The position numbers and the translations under genes are program-made. From NCBI RefSeq assembly GCF_014897585.1, contig NZ_JABUXW010000002.1, positions 218,884-282,883 of the forward strand: a DNA stretch of 64,000 nucleotides. Direction: 5' to 3'. Below the pieces are notes generated by a model. The model was not told where the DNA came from and did no database searches. It saw nothing but the letters and a program-made list of their open reading frames with translations. Shown piece by piece: positions 46,042-54,604 of the stretch; the first letter of the stretch is position 1, and every line of letters begins with the position of its first letter. The stretch is from Brachybacterium tyrofermentans (GTDB lineage: Bacteria > Actinomycetota > Actinomycetes > Actinomycetales > Dermabacteraceae).

Positions 46042-46674
46042 ATGTCCACTTCGAAGACGTTGCGCACGGGGTCCCCGCAGAAGCGGTCCGCCATCCTCCT
46101 GGCCGCACGGGAGCTGTTCGTGACCGACGGTTTCGACCGCTCGAGCGTCGATGCCATCGCCGCCCTGGCCGGAGTGTCCAAGCGGACGGTGTACGACTAC
46201 TTCGGGGACAAGCAGACCCTGCTGCGCGCCGTCTTCGACGGCCTGGGTCAGTCCCTGCTCGCGACGATCCGCAGCACGCTGGATGACACACTCGGCGACG
46301 TCGCCGCGGCGGATCAGCTCGAGCCTGCCCTCATCGACTTCTCGATGCGGATCGCGAACGACTGGCTCGACTCCGCGGACTACGCCACCCTGCAAGGGCT
46401 GGCACGCACCGACTCCGAGCGCCTGCCGAGCTCGAAGGACAGTCCGCTGTCCGACGAGCCGGAGGAGGCCATCGGTGCACGCTTCGCGACCCTGGCGGAC
46501 GCCGGACTGCTGGAGGTCCCCGATGCCCGACTGGCCGCAGATCACTACATCGGGCTGACCTTCGCGGCCACCATCAACAGACTCGGCACCGCGAACGCGG
46601 CTGCGGATTCCCGGGTCCAGCCCCTCATCGTCGCCGGGGTGCGGGCATTCCTCCGGGCGTACCGCGTCGGCTGA
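46042..46674 (+). CDS. TetR-family repressor
   Basis: A 210-residue regulator with an N-terminal helix-turn-helix (RSAILLAARELFVTDGFDRSSVDAIAA before residue 42, then AGVSKRTVYDYFGDKQTLL) and a C-terminal domain of the TetR_C type (LIVAGVRAFLRAYR). It is divergent from the MFS/monooxygenase operon, with an inverted repeat in the shared promoter, so it most likely represses that operon and itself and is released by the exported compound. The gene appears leaderless. Confidence 0.92.
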   Translation: MSTSKTLRTGSPQKRSAILLAARELFVTDGFDRSSVDAIAALAGVSKRTVYDYFGDKQTLLRAVFDGLGQSLLATIRSTLDDTLGDVAAADQLEPALIDFSMRIANDWLDSADYATLQGLARTDSERLPSSKDSPLSDEPEEAIGARFATLADAGLLEVPDARLAADHYIGLTFAATINRLGTANAAADSRVQPLIVAGVRAFLRAYRVG

Positions 46675-46756
46675 CGAGCGGAGCTCCGCGAACCCCGCTG
46701 ACCGAGCCACGGTCGGGTTCATGCCTGACCCTGCCGTACCGGCTGCGCTCCCGCGA

Positions 46757-46762
46757 TACTGT
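46757..46762 (+). promoter_or_regulatory. -10 element, leaderless orn fusion
   Basis: TACTGT, six bases, then GTG at 46769. This fixes the GTG start better than any upstream in-frame codon. Confidence 0.6.
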
Positions 46763-46768
46763 TGCCTG

Positions 46769-48727
46769 GTGACTTCCAGCTCCTCCCGTGCCATCAACGA
46801 CCGCATCATCTGGGTCGATTGCGAGATGACCGGCCTCGACAAGAAGCGCGATGCGCTCGTCGAGATCGCCGTGCTCGTGACCGACTCCGACCTGAACATC
46901 CTCGGAGACGGCGTCGACGTCGTCATCAAGCCGCCGGCCGAATCGCTCACCGGCATGGACCCCTTCGTGGTCAACATGCACACGGTCTCCGGCCTGCTCG
47001 ACGAGCTCGACGGCGGGATGACGCTCGAGGAGGCGCAGGCACAGTGCCTGGCCTATGTGCAGCAGTACTGCCCCGAACCGGGCAGGGCGCCGCTCGCCGG
47101 CAACAGCGTGGGCACCGACCGGGTGTTCCTGGATCGCGACGTGCCCGAGTTCGCCCAGTGGCTGTCCTACCGCACGATCGACGTCTCCAGCCTCAAGGAG
47201 CTCGCCAAGCGCTGGTTCCCCCGCGTCTACTACAACATCCCCGCCAAGCACGGCGGTCACCGGGCGCTCGCGGACATCCGCGAATCGATCCAGGAGCTGA
47301 AGTACTACCGCGAGGTGTTCCTCGTCGACGCCCCCGGCCCCACCACCGCGCAGGCCCGGGACGCGGCCCGCACCTTCGAGCTGACCGACGAGCCCGAGGA
47401 GGAGACTCCGTCGGCGACCGCCGCGACCCCTGCGACCCCCGCGACAGCACCGGCGGCGACACCGACCGCGACCCCCGTCGCGACGCACGTCCCGTGGCTC
47501 CAGCGGGCATCACATCGCTCGTGGCTGGAGAGCGAGGGCGACGAGCTCCTCGTGTTCGGCTCGGAGTCGGTGCGTGAGGACGGTGGTTTCGCCTGGCTCG
47601 ACGAGGAGGGCGACGCCGATCTGTCCCGCCCCTCGGAGCTGTGGATCACCTGCCGGATGACGCACAGCTTCGCCCTCGGGCACCTGCTGGGCCGCCCGGA
47701 CTTCGGCCGTTTCGCCGACCATGGCATCGCCTCGCTGCGAGGGGTGTTCCACGACGCGGAGCACGGCGGCTGGTACGCGTCCGTCGCCGACGGGAAGCCC
47801 GTCGACGATTCCAAGCAGGCCTACGCGCACGCCTTCGTGGTGCTCGCGGCCTCCTCAGCGCTGGCCGCCGGCCGTCCCGGCGCACAGGAGCTGCTCGACG
47901 AGGCACTCGCCGTGCTCGATACGAGATTCTTCGACGAGTCCGCGGGCATGAGCGTGGACACCTTCGACCGCACCTTCACGCAGTGCGAGGAGTACCGCGG
48001 CATCAACGCGAACATGCACACGGTCGAGGCGCTCCTCGCCGCGGCCGACGTCACCGGGCAGCGCCGTTGGCTCGATCGCGCGGTGGGCATCATGACCCGT
48101 GCCATCGACGAATTCGCGCGCGGCAACGACTGGGCCCTGCCGGAGCACTTCGACACCGACTGGAACCCGCTGCTGGAGTACAACCGCGACGAGCCGAACC
48201 ACCCGTTCCGCCCGTACGGCGCCACGGTCGGCCACTGGATCGAGTGGTCCCGCCTGGTGCTGCACGGTCGTGCCGCACTGATCGCGGCCGACGGCTCGGC
48301 ACCGGACTGGATGCTCGAATCGGCGACCGCGCTCATGGAGAAGTCGGCGGCGAGCTTCGGTGCCGACGGAGCCCCCGGGTTCGTCTACACCGTGGACTGG
48401 GACGGAGCCCCCGTCGCCTCCGAGCGCATGCACTGGGTCGCCGCAGAAGCGGTCGGCGCCGCCGCCGTGATGTACGAGGTGACCGGGGACCGGGTCTGGG
48501 CTGAGCGCTACGAGCAGTGGTGGGAGTACATCTCCACCTACCTGCTCGATCCAGAGAACGGCTCCTGGTTCCACGAGCTCGACGCGGACAACGAGCCCCA
48601 GGGCGTGACGTGGCCGGGCAAGCCGGACATCTACCACGCCTTCCAGGCGACGCTGATCCCGCGGCTTCCGGTCACGCCCACCCTGGCCGCCGCTCTGCGC
48701 GACGGCCTGCTCGACCAGGAGAGCTGA
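46769..48727 (+). CDS. orn: Oligoribonuclease fused to an AGE-family sugar epimerase/isomerase
   Basis: Continuous 652-residue reading frame with two enzymes. Residues 1-185 are a complete DEDDh oligoribonuclease: Asp17 and Glu19 in WVDCEMTGL, Asp117 in GNSVGTDRVFLDRD, His164 and Asp169 in HGGHRALADIRESI; it degrades 2-5-mer RNA and pGpG. Residues 205-240 are a Thr/Ala/Pro linker. Residues 245-652 are an N-acylglucosamine 2-epimerase/mannose isomerase (YihS-like) barrel: RMTHSFALGHLLG (His299), NANMHTVEALLAA, GHWIEWSRL (His489), SERMHWVAAEA (His555), and YHAFQATLI (His623). There is no internal ribosome site or start near the junction. Orn is normally free-standing at about 200 residues. The gene appears leaderless. 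The sugar substrate is unknown. Confidence 0.92.
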   Translation: MTSSSSRAINDRIIWVDCEMTGLDKKRDALVEIAVLVTDSDLNILGDGVDVVIKPPAESLTGMDPFVVNMHTVSGLLDELDGGMTLEEAQAQCLAYVQQYCPEPGRAPLAGNSVGTDRVFLDRDVPEFAQWLSYRTIDVSSLKELAKRWFPRVYYNIPAKHGGHRALADIRESIQELKYYREVFLVDAPGPTTAQARDAARTFELTDEPEEETPSATAATPATPATAPAATPTATPVATHVPWLQRASHRSWLESEGDELLVFGSESVREDGGFAWLDEEGDADLSRPSELWITCRMTHSFALGHLLGRPDFGRFADHGIASLRGVFHDAEHGGWYASVADGKPVDDSKQAYAHAFVVLAASSALAAGRPGAQELLDEALAVLDTRFFDESAGMSVDTFDRTFTQCEEYRGINANMHTVEALLAAADVTGQRRWLDRAVGIMTRAIDEFARGNDWALPEHFDTDWNPLLEYNRDEPNHPFRPYGATVGHWIEWSRLVLHGRAALIAADGSAPDWMLESATALMEKSAASFGADGAPGFVYTVDWDGAPVASERMHWVAAEAVGAAAVMYEVTGDRVWAERYEQWWEYISTYLLDPENGSWFHELDADNEPQGVTWPGKPDIYHAFQATLIPRLPVTPTLAAALRDGLLDQES

Positions 48728-48805
48728 GCCGACGTCGACAGCTCGTCGCTCGGTACTCGCTGAGTCAGCGCCCGCTGTCTCAGCACCTGCTGGCTCGGAA
48801 CCGCG

Positions 48806-49297
48806 TCACGCGACGGGACGCACCTCGCGGCCGGCACCGGCCGCGAGGGCGACGATCTCCTCGACGTGGCCGATGTCCGCGACCACGAGAGGGCACGCGT
48901 CGGTGTCCTCCTCCAGCTGCAGCAGGCACAGGTCGAACGCGGCGAGGATCTCCTCCGCCCGACGGATCGCCGGTTCCAGCCCTGCGGTGATGTCGGCGAC
49001 CGGCTCGAGATCAGCCCCTGAGCGGCACACCCGAGCGACCTCGCCCAGAGCCATGGCCAGTTCCGCCCCGATGTCCTCCGGGTCGAGGTAGGCCAGGGCG
49101 TCGGCCACGTCCAGCCCGTCGATCAGGGCGTTCCACGGATCGACGGGCTCCGCAGCACCGGCTCCGGCCTCGACGCCGAGGAGTGGATCCGCCTGCGTCG
49201 CCAGGTAGGCCTGTGGGTCGGTGGCCGCGAGGTGCACCGACCCTGGGAGCTCAGGGTCGTCCGCGAGGAGCGTGCACAGCCGCGTCCAGTCCGGCAC
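48806..49297 (-). CDS. Hypothetical acidic protein
   Basis: Unrecognised 163-residue protein rich in Ala, Asp, Glu and Leu. It reads as mostly helical (PWNALIDGLDVADALAYLDP, ELAMALGEVARVCRSG, ILAAFDLCLLQLEEDTDACP). No signal peptide, membrane segment or catalytic motif. It bears a weak resemblance to DUF6630-type proteins that I would not rely on. The GTG at 49297 lies only three bases after the stop of the thiamine-binding-type gene, so they form a small operon. Confidence 0.7.
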   Translation of the reverse strand: MPDWTRLCTLLADDPELPGSVHLAATDPQAYLATQADPLLGVEAGAGAAEPVDPWNALIDGLDVADALAYLDPEDIGAELAMALGEVARVCRSGADLEPVADITAGLEPAIRRAEEILAAFDLCLLQLEEDTDACPLVVADIGHVEEIVALAAGAGREVRPVA

Positions 49298-49300
49298 GGC

Positions 49301-49654
49301 TCATCCCTGGTCGTCGAGGTGGGAGACCGCAGTCTCGAGCCGGTCGATCTTCGCGTCGAGCTGCCCCTCGTGGCCGGGACGGATATCAGCCTTGAGGACG
49401 AGCGAGACCCGCGAGCCGTACCGCCCCGCCGCGGCGGTCGCACGCCGCACGACGTCCATCACCTCGTCCCAGTCCCCTTCGATCTCGGTGAACATCGAGG
49501 AGGTGCGGTTCGGCAGTCCGGAGTCCCGTACGACGCGCACCGCGGCGGCGACCGCGTCGTGAACGCCGGCGCTGTCCGTGCCGTCGACGAGCCCGCGCAC
49601 GAGGGCTGGATCCGAGGGGTCACCGGTGGGCTGGACGGAGAAGGCGACGATCAT
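49301..49654 (-). CDS. MTH1187/YkoF-like thiamine-binding protein
   Basis: A 117-residue protein of the MTH1187 family, ferredoxin-like fold, members of which bind thiamine or its precursor. It begins MIVAFSVQPTG and continues with VHDAVAAAVRVVRDSGLPNRTSSMFTEIEGDWDEVMDVVRRA, matching the family core, then ADIRPGHEGQLDAKIDRLE. The ATG at 49654 has GGAGGAG ten bases upstream; an open frame upstream to 49846 is unsupported. First gene of a two-gene unit with the hypothetical gene. Ligand not verifiable. Confidence 0.85.
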   Translation of the reverse strand: MIVAFSVQPTGDPSDPALVRGLVDGTDSAGVHDAVAAAVRVVRDSGLPNRTSSMFTEIEGDWDEVMDVVRRATAAAGRYGSRVSLVLKADIRPGHEGQLDAKIDRLETAVSHLDDQG

Positions 49655-49823
49655 GCGGCCAGTCTCCTCCTGCGCCAGGGGCCGTGCAACGTGTGGGCGG
49701 CACGGACGCCGTGCGACTCGACGGGACCCTCGACGAGCTCGGCCCCGGGTGTGATCCGTGAGTAGGATCTGCGGCAGCGTCCCTGGTCGGGACCACACTC
49801 TGCATCGACACGAAATGAGGACC

Positions 49824-50807
49824 ATGACTGCGCTCCGGATCGGCATCGTCGGCTACGGGAACCTGGGACGGGGCGTCGAGATCGCCGTCTCGCTCCAGGA
49901 GGACATGGAGCTGGTGGGCGTGTTCACGCGCCGTGCGCCGTCCACGGTGAGCGCCGTGCACGAGCAGACCATCGTGCGCTCGATGGACGCGCTCGAGACG
50001 ATGCAGGACGAGGTCGACGTGCTCGTGCTCTGCGGAGGCTCGAAGACCGACCTCCCCGAGCAGACCCCCTTGCTCGCCGAGCACTTCACCGTCGTCGACA
50101 GCTTCGACACGCACGCCCGGATCCCCGAGCACTTCGCGCGGGTCGACGCCGCCGCCAACGCAGCCGGCACCACGGCGCTCATCTCCACCGGCTGGGACCC
50201 CGGCCTGTTCTCCATCAACCGCGTCTACGGGGAGGCCATCCTCGCCACGGGCTCCACCTACACCTTCTGGGGCCGCGGCCTGTCGCAGGGGCACTCCGAC
50301 GCGCTGCGCCGCCTGGACGGGGTCGCCGACGCCGTCCAGTACACGATCCCCTCCCAGGAGGCGATCGCTCGAGTCCGCGCCGGCGATCGGCCCGAGCTGA
50401 GCACTCGCGAGAAGCACACCCGTGAATGCTTCGTGGCGCTCGAGGACGGGGCCGACGCCGACGCCGTGCGCGAGGAGATCGTGACGATGCCGCATTACTT
50501 CGAGCCTTTCGAGACGTCGGTGACCTTCCTCAGCGCCGAGGAGCTCGCCCGCGACCACCAGGGAATGCCCCACGGCGGCTTCGTGATCCGCGCCGGAGAG
50601 TCCAGCCCCGGAACGACCCAGACCATCGAGTACCGCCTGCAGGAGGATTCGAACCCCGAGTTCACCGCGAGCGTGCTCGTCGCCTACGCCCGCGCGGCGG
50701 GACGACTGGCCGCCGCCGGTGAGCATGGGGCGAAGACCCCCTTCGACGTGGCACCGGGCCTGCTCTCACCGAAGTCTCCCGAGCAGCTGCGCGCCGACGA
50801 TCTCTGA
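49824..50807 (+). CDS. ddh: meso-Diaminopimelate D-dehydrogenase
   Basis: NADPH-dependent one-step conversion of tetrahydrodipicolinate and ammonia to meso-DAP for lysine and cell wall. The 327-residue protein matches Corynebacterium Ddh throughout: TALRIGIVGYGNLGRGVE, STGWDPGLFSINRVYGEA, FWGRGLSQGHSDALRRLDGV, MPHYFEPFETSV, MPHGGFVI and the C-terminal VAPGLLSPKSPEQL. The start at 49824 is chosen because the homologue begins there; an ATG three codons upstream (49815) is an alternative. A TAGGAT -10 candidate is at 49765-49770. Supplies meso-DAP to LysA at 5.7 kb. Confidence 0.95.
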   Translation: MTALRIGIVGYGNLGRGVEIAVSLQEDMELVGVFTRRAPSTVSAVHEQTIVRSMDALETMQDEVDVLVLCGGSKTDLPEQTPLLAEHFTVVDSFDTHARIPEHFARVDAAANAAGTTALISTGWDPGLFSINRVYGEAILATGSTYTFWGRGLSQGHSDALRRLDGVADAVQYTIPSQEAIARVRAGDRPELSTREKHTRECFVALEDGADADAVREEIVTMPHYFEPFETSVTFLSAEELARDHQGMPHGGFVIRAGESSPGTTQTIEYRLQEDSNPEFTASVLVAYARAAGRLAAAGEHGAKTPFDVAPGLLSPKSPEQLRADDL

Positions 50808-50985
50808 GGGCGCATTCCCTGAGGGCACGCGCACCGGATCGATGCCGGCACGGCACCCCATGACCGGGCTCCCTGTGCGCTGTCCGATGCAACGTGTCTC
50901 ACACTCCCGGAGTGCCGTTCGTGGAGGCGAACGCTGCTGAGAGACGGTATGGTTATCTCTCGTTGCGGGATTCGTTCCGCACATG

Positions 50986-51061
50986 GTGGTCGTAGCTCAG
51001 TTGGTAGAGCTCCTGGTTGTGGTCCAGGCGGTCGCGGGTTCAAATCCCGTCGATCACCCCA
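50986..51061 (+). tRNA. tRNA-His(GTG)
   Basis: Acceptor GTGGTCG with CGATCAC, anticodon loop TTGTGGT (anticodon GTG), T loop TTCAAAT. The base before it (50985) is G, giving the G-1 that pairs with discriminator C73. CCA is encoded at 51059-51061. Confidence 0.95.
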
Positions 51062-51063
51062 AG

Positions 51064-51094
51064 AAACGCCCTGGCGACAGGGCGTTTTTCTTTT
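51064..51094 (+). terminator. Rho-independent terminator after tRNA-His
   Basis: Stem AAACGCCCTG/CAGGGCGTTT, loop GCGA, followed by TTCTTTT. One of the few U-tailed terminators in the window. Confidence 0.9.
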
Positions 51095-51161
51095 CCCCTC
51101 CCCGGGCACGCGCACTCGTCGGCTCGCGCGGCGAGCACCTGCTCACCCGACGAGCACCTCT

Positions 51162-51986
51162 TCATCCCACGAGCACCTCGCGCATCTCGTGCCAGAACTC
51201 GGTGACGTGCGCACGAGCGGCCTGCTCGGCAGCGGCGCCGTCGCCATCCAGCACGGCCGTGAGCAGATCCTGGTGCTCGGTGACCGCCTCGTCGAGGTGA
51301 CGGACCCGCTCGAGTCCCAGGAACCACAGCCGCAGGCTGAGGGTCAGGTAAGTGCCGAGCGTCTCCTGCAGGTATCGATTGTGCGAAGCACGGTGGACGC
51401 AGTGATGCACGCGCTGGTCGGTCCGGATGAGCGCACGCACGGCCTGGGCGGTGGCACCCCGACCCGAGTTCCCGGATCCGGCGGTGTGCACCTTGAGTTC
51501 GGCACGCAGCTGCCGAGCCAGCCGGCGGTCCTCATCGTCCGCCCGTTCGGCCGCGAGCCGGGCCCCGAGACCCTCCAACTCGACGCGCGTCTCGGAGACA
51601 TGGGTCAGGTCCCGGACGTCGATGGGAGCGACGGCTGTGCCGCGCCGGGCGTACACGGTCACCAATCCCTCATCCGCGAGACGGCGCACTGCTTCCCTCA
51701 CCGGAGTGCGCCCCAGGTGCAGCCGTTCCCTGAGCATGCGCTCGTCGAGTCCGGATCCCGGGGCGAGCTCGAGCGTGACCAGCAGGTCCCGGATCCGGTA
51801 GTAGGCGACCGCGGACAGCGAGGAGACGTCCGCCCCGGCAGGCACCAAAGTGGTGAGACCCGCCAGCGCATCCGTCGAGGCGGATGCCGTCTCCCGTTCC
51901 GGCACGCGCACCCGGTACCTGGGCTCCTCTGAACCCGTTCCGGCCGGTCCAGACCCAGCCCCGATCCCTCCGTCGCCGCCGACCAT
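51162..51986 (-). CDS. GntR-family regulator (FadR/FCD type)
   Basis: A 274-residue regulator. After a 50-residue Gly/Pro/Arg-rich N-terminal tail it has a winged-helix domain (YYRIRDLLVTLELAPGSGL, RTPVREAVRRLADEGLVTV) and a FCD effector domain with metal-type histidines (HHCVHRASHNRYLQETL). It is divergent from the FAD oxidoreductase-GcvT gene, and a GTGAG-GATA-CTCAC palindrome lies between their starts at 52013-52026. It is therefore the likely regulator of that gene. The ligand is unknown; the true start could be later than the ATG at 51986. Confidence 0.9.
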   Translation of the reverse strand: MVGGDGGIGAGSGPAGTGSEEPRYRVRVPERETASASTDALAGLTTLVPAGADVSSLSAVAYYRIRDLLVTLELAPGSGLDERMLRERLHLGRTPVREAVRRLADEGLVTVYARRGTAVAPIDVRDLTHVSETRVELEGLGARLAAERADDEDRRLARQLRAELKVHTAGSGNSGRGATAQAVRALIRTDQRVHHCVHRASHNRYLQETLGTYLTLSLRLWFLGLERVRHLDEAVTEHQDLLTAVLDGDGAAAEQAARAHVTEFWHEMREVLVG

Positions 51987-52012
51987 GGCGTCACCCCGCT
52001 CTCTGATATATC

Positions 52013-52026
52013 GTGAGGATACTCAC
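52013..52026. promoter_or_regulatory. Candidate GntR operator
   Basis: Perfect palindrome GTGAG-GATA-CTCAC, 27 bases upstream of the GntR gene start and 20 bases before the oxidoreductase ATG, covering the shared promoter. It fits FCD-type sites with 5-bp half-sites and a 4-bp spacer. Confidence 0.65.
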
Positions 52027-52046
52027 ATCGTGGTCGGGAGGCCGTC

Positions 52047-54593
52047 ATGGCAGCGCTGCCGGATCGTGCAGACATCGTCGTCATCGGAGCCGGGGTGGTC
52101 GGCAATGCCGCGGTCAATCACCTCGCGGAGCTCGGATGGCGCTCCATCGTGCAGATCGACAAGGGCCCGCTGCCGGATCCGGGCGGCTCGACGGGGCACG
52201 CCTCCAATTTCGTCTTCCCGGTGGATCACTCCCGCGAGATCACCGATCTGACGGTGGATTCGCTGCGCCAGTACGAGGCGCTGGGGGTGCTCTCCACCTG
52301 CGGAGGGATCGAGGTGGCGCGCAGCCCGGAGCGGATGCAGGAGCTGACGCGCCGGATGAGCTCGGCCCTCTCCTGGGGCGTCGAGGCGCATCTGCTGTCC
52401 CCGGCCGAGATCCAGGAGCTCGTCCCCTACTGCGACGCGGGTCTGCTGCTCGGCGGCTTCCACACGCCGACCGGGGCGATCGTGGACCCGCTCGCGGCGG
52501 GGGCCCTCTTCCGGGAGCGCGCCGAAGGGCTGGGCGCGCTCACGCTCTGCCCGGAGACCGAGGTGATCGACCTCGAGGTCTCCGGCGGTCGCGTGACCCG
52601 GGTCGTCACCGATCACGGCGAGATCGACACCGAGATCGTGGTCATCGCGTGCGGGGTGTGGAGCCCGCGCGTCGCCGCCCTCGCCGGCGCGGCGATCCCG
52701 CTCACCCCTGCTGTGCACCAGATGCTCGACGTCGGTCCCATTCCCCAGCTCGAAGCGACCAAGGAGTGGATCAGCTTCCCGCTGCTGCGCGACATGGATC
52801 GCCTGATGTACGAGCGCCAGCGCGGGCCCGATCTCGAGATCGGCTCCTACGCCCACCGGCCGCTGCTGCACCGCCCCGAGGAGATCCCTGCCTACGGCGC
52901 GCCCGGCCAGGCCTCCCCCACGAGCTTCCCCTTCACCGACGAGGACTTCACCGCGCAGCTCGAGCACGCGAGGGAGATGTTCCCGGGCCTCCTCACCGAT
53001 CCCGACCCGCCGCGGAAGGCCGCGATCAACGGGCTCCTCTCCCTCACCCCGGACGGCGGCGCCCTCATCGGCGAGACCCCGGAGGTGCGCGGGCTGTGGT
53101 CCGCGGCGGCGGTCTGGATCAAGGAGGCCGCGGGCGTGGGCCGCCTGCTCGCCGAGCTGATCTCGACCGGCGACAGCGAGATCGATCCCCATGAGTCCGA
53201 TATCGCGCGTTTCCACCCCTCCGCCCGCACCGACGCCCATGTGCGGGCCCGGGCGGCCGAGGGCTTCCCCAAGATCTACGGGATCAGCCATCCGCGGGAG
53301 CAGTGGCTGAGCGACCGCCCCTCCCGCACCAGCCCGTTCCATCCGCGCACCGAGGCGCTCGGTGCGGTGTGCTTCGAGGCCGCCGGCTGGGAGCGACCCC
53401 AGTGGTACGCCTCCAACGCTCCCCTGCTGGAGGAGTTCGCTGAGCGGATCTCCCCGCGGGAGCACGAATGGGATGCCCGTTGGTGGTCCCCGCTCATCGA
53501 GGCGGAGCACCTCGCGATGCGCGAACGGGTGGCAATGGTGGACCTCGGGGCATTCGCGATCCTCGACGTCACCGGCCCGGGGGCCCTCGCCGTCCTCGAG
53601 AGTCTGGCGGTGGCACGGATCGACGTGCGCATCGGCCGCGTGGTCTACACCCCGCTGCTCACGCCCGCCGGTGGGTTCCGCTCCGACCTCACGATCGTGC
53701 GCCGGGGCTCGGAGAGCTTCCGGGTGATCACGGGCGGCGCGGAGGGCGGTCGGGACCTGGTCTGGCTGCGCGACCACCTCCCGGCCGACGGATCCGTCCA
53801 GCTGGCCGATGTCGGCTCTGCGGTGACCACTCTCGGCCTCTGGGGCCCTCGCGCCCGGGATCTGCTCGCCGAGATCACCGCCGCCGACGTCTCCGACGCG
53901 GCGTTCGGCTTTGGCACGGCCCAGGACGTCGAGCTGGGCGGCATCCCGGCCTCCTTGCTGCGCATCTCCTATGTGGGAGAGCTGGGCTGGGAGATCCATG
54001 TCGCGACCGAGCACGGGCTGCAGCTGTGGGACCTGTTGTGGGAGGCAGGCCAGGGACACGGCGTGCTCCCCGCCGGTATCGGCGTGTACGGGACCACGGG
54101 CCGGCTGGAGAAGGGCTACCGGTTGATGGGCGCGGAGCTCACCGCCGAGTACGACCCGGTCGAGGCCGATCTGGCGCTGCCGAAGGTGAAGAAGGCGGAC
54201 TTCCTGGGTAAGCAGGCGTACCTGGAGTCGAGAGAGCGGGGGCCGGCGACGATGCTGTGCACCCTCGCCCTGGAGCCGGCCGACGGGACGGACCACGGCG
54301 CGCAGGAGGGAACGGGTGACGGGCGCGCGCGGTGCATGACGGGCGGCGAACCGATCCTCACGCAGGACGGTGCGACGATCACGGATGCCCGCGGACGGCG
54401 ATCCTTCGTCACCTCCGCAGGCCCGGCCCCCTCGCTCGGCCGCTACCTGCTGATGGCCTATCTCCCGCCCGAGCACGCGCAGGTCGGGACGCGCCTGCAG
54501 GTGGACTACCTGGGCGCCCGCCACGCGGCGAGCGTGCTGAGCGTGGGCCGTACGCCCCCGTTCGATCCCGAGGATGCCCGGATGAAGGCCTGA
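52047..54593 (+). CDS. FAD-dependent amine oxidoreductase fused to GcvT-type domain (dimethylglycine/sarcosine dehydrogenase-like)
   Basis: An 848-residue two-domain protein like dimethylglycine oxidase and sarcosine dehydrogenase. Residues 1-390 are a DAO flavin domain (DIVVIGAGVVGNAAVNHLAELG; the GSTGHASNFVFPVD flavin-linkage region; LSLTPDGGALIGETPEVRG). Residues 420-848 are a tetrahydrofolate-binding GcvT domain (VAMVDLGAFAILDVTGPGAL, SYVGELGWEIHVATEHGLQLW, RLEKGYRLMGAELTAEYDP). Such enzymes oxidise an N-methyl group and pass it as formaldehyde or methylene to tetrahydrofolate. A GGGAGG lies five bases before ATG. It is divergent from the GntR gene. The substrate may be dimethylglycine, sarcosine or another N-methyl compound; it cannot be fixed here. 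Confidence 0.88.
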   Translation: MAALPDRADIVVIGAGVVGNAAVNHLAELGWRSIVQIDKGPLPDPGGSTGHASNFVFPVDHSREITDLTVDSLRQYEALGVLSTCGGIEVARSPERMQELTRRMSSALSWGVEAHLLSPAEIQELVPYCDAGLLLGGFHTPTGAIVDPLAAGALFRERAEGLGALTLCPETEVIDLEVSGGRVTRVVTDHGEIDTEIVVIACGVWSPRVAALAGAAIPLTPAVHQMLDVGPIPQLEATKEWISFPLLRDMDRLMYERQRGPDLEIGSYAHRPLLHRPEEIPAYGAPGQASPTSFPFTDEDFTAQLEHAREMFPGLLTDPDPPRKAAINGLLSLTPDGGALIGETPEVRGLWSAAAVWIKEAAGVGRLLAELISTGDSEIDPHESDIARFHPSARTDAHVRARAAEGFPKIYGISHPREQWLSDRPSRTSPFHPRTEALGAVCFEAAGWERPQWYASNAPLLEEFAERISPREHEWDARWWSPLIEAEHLAMRERVAMVDLGAFAILDVTGPGALAVLESLAVARIDVRIGRVVYTPLLTPAGGFRSDLTIVRRGSESFRVITGGAEGGRDLVWLRDHLPADGSVQLADVGSAVTTLGLWGPRARDLLAEITAADVSDAAFGFGTAQDVELGGIPASLLRISYVGELGWEIHVATEHGLQLWDLLWEAGQGHGVLPAGIGVYGTTGRLEKGYRLMGAELTAEYDPVEADLALPKVKKADFLGKQAYLESRERGPATMLCTLALEPADGTDHGAQEGTGDGRARCMTGGEPILTQDGATITDARGRRSFVTSAGPAPSLGRYLLMAYLPPEHAQVGTRLQVDYLGARHAASVLSVGRTPPFDPEDARMKA

Positions 54594-54604
54594 CCCCGAC
54601 CCGA

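Noticed and set aside
46721..46768. Longer start for the orn fusion (codons before GTG 46769)
   Set aside because: The TACTGT -10 lies inside that stretch, so it would not be transcribed, and Orn homology begins after the GTG.
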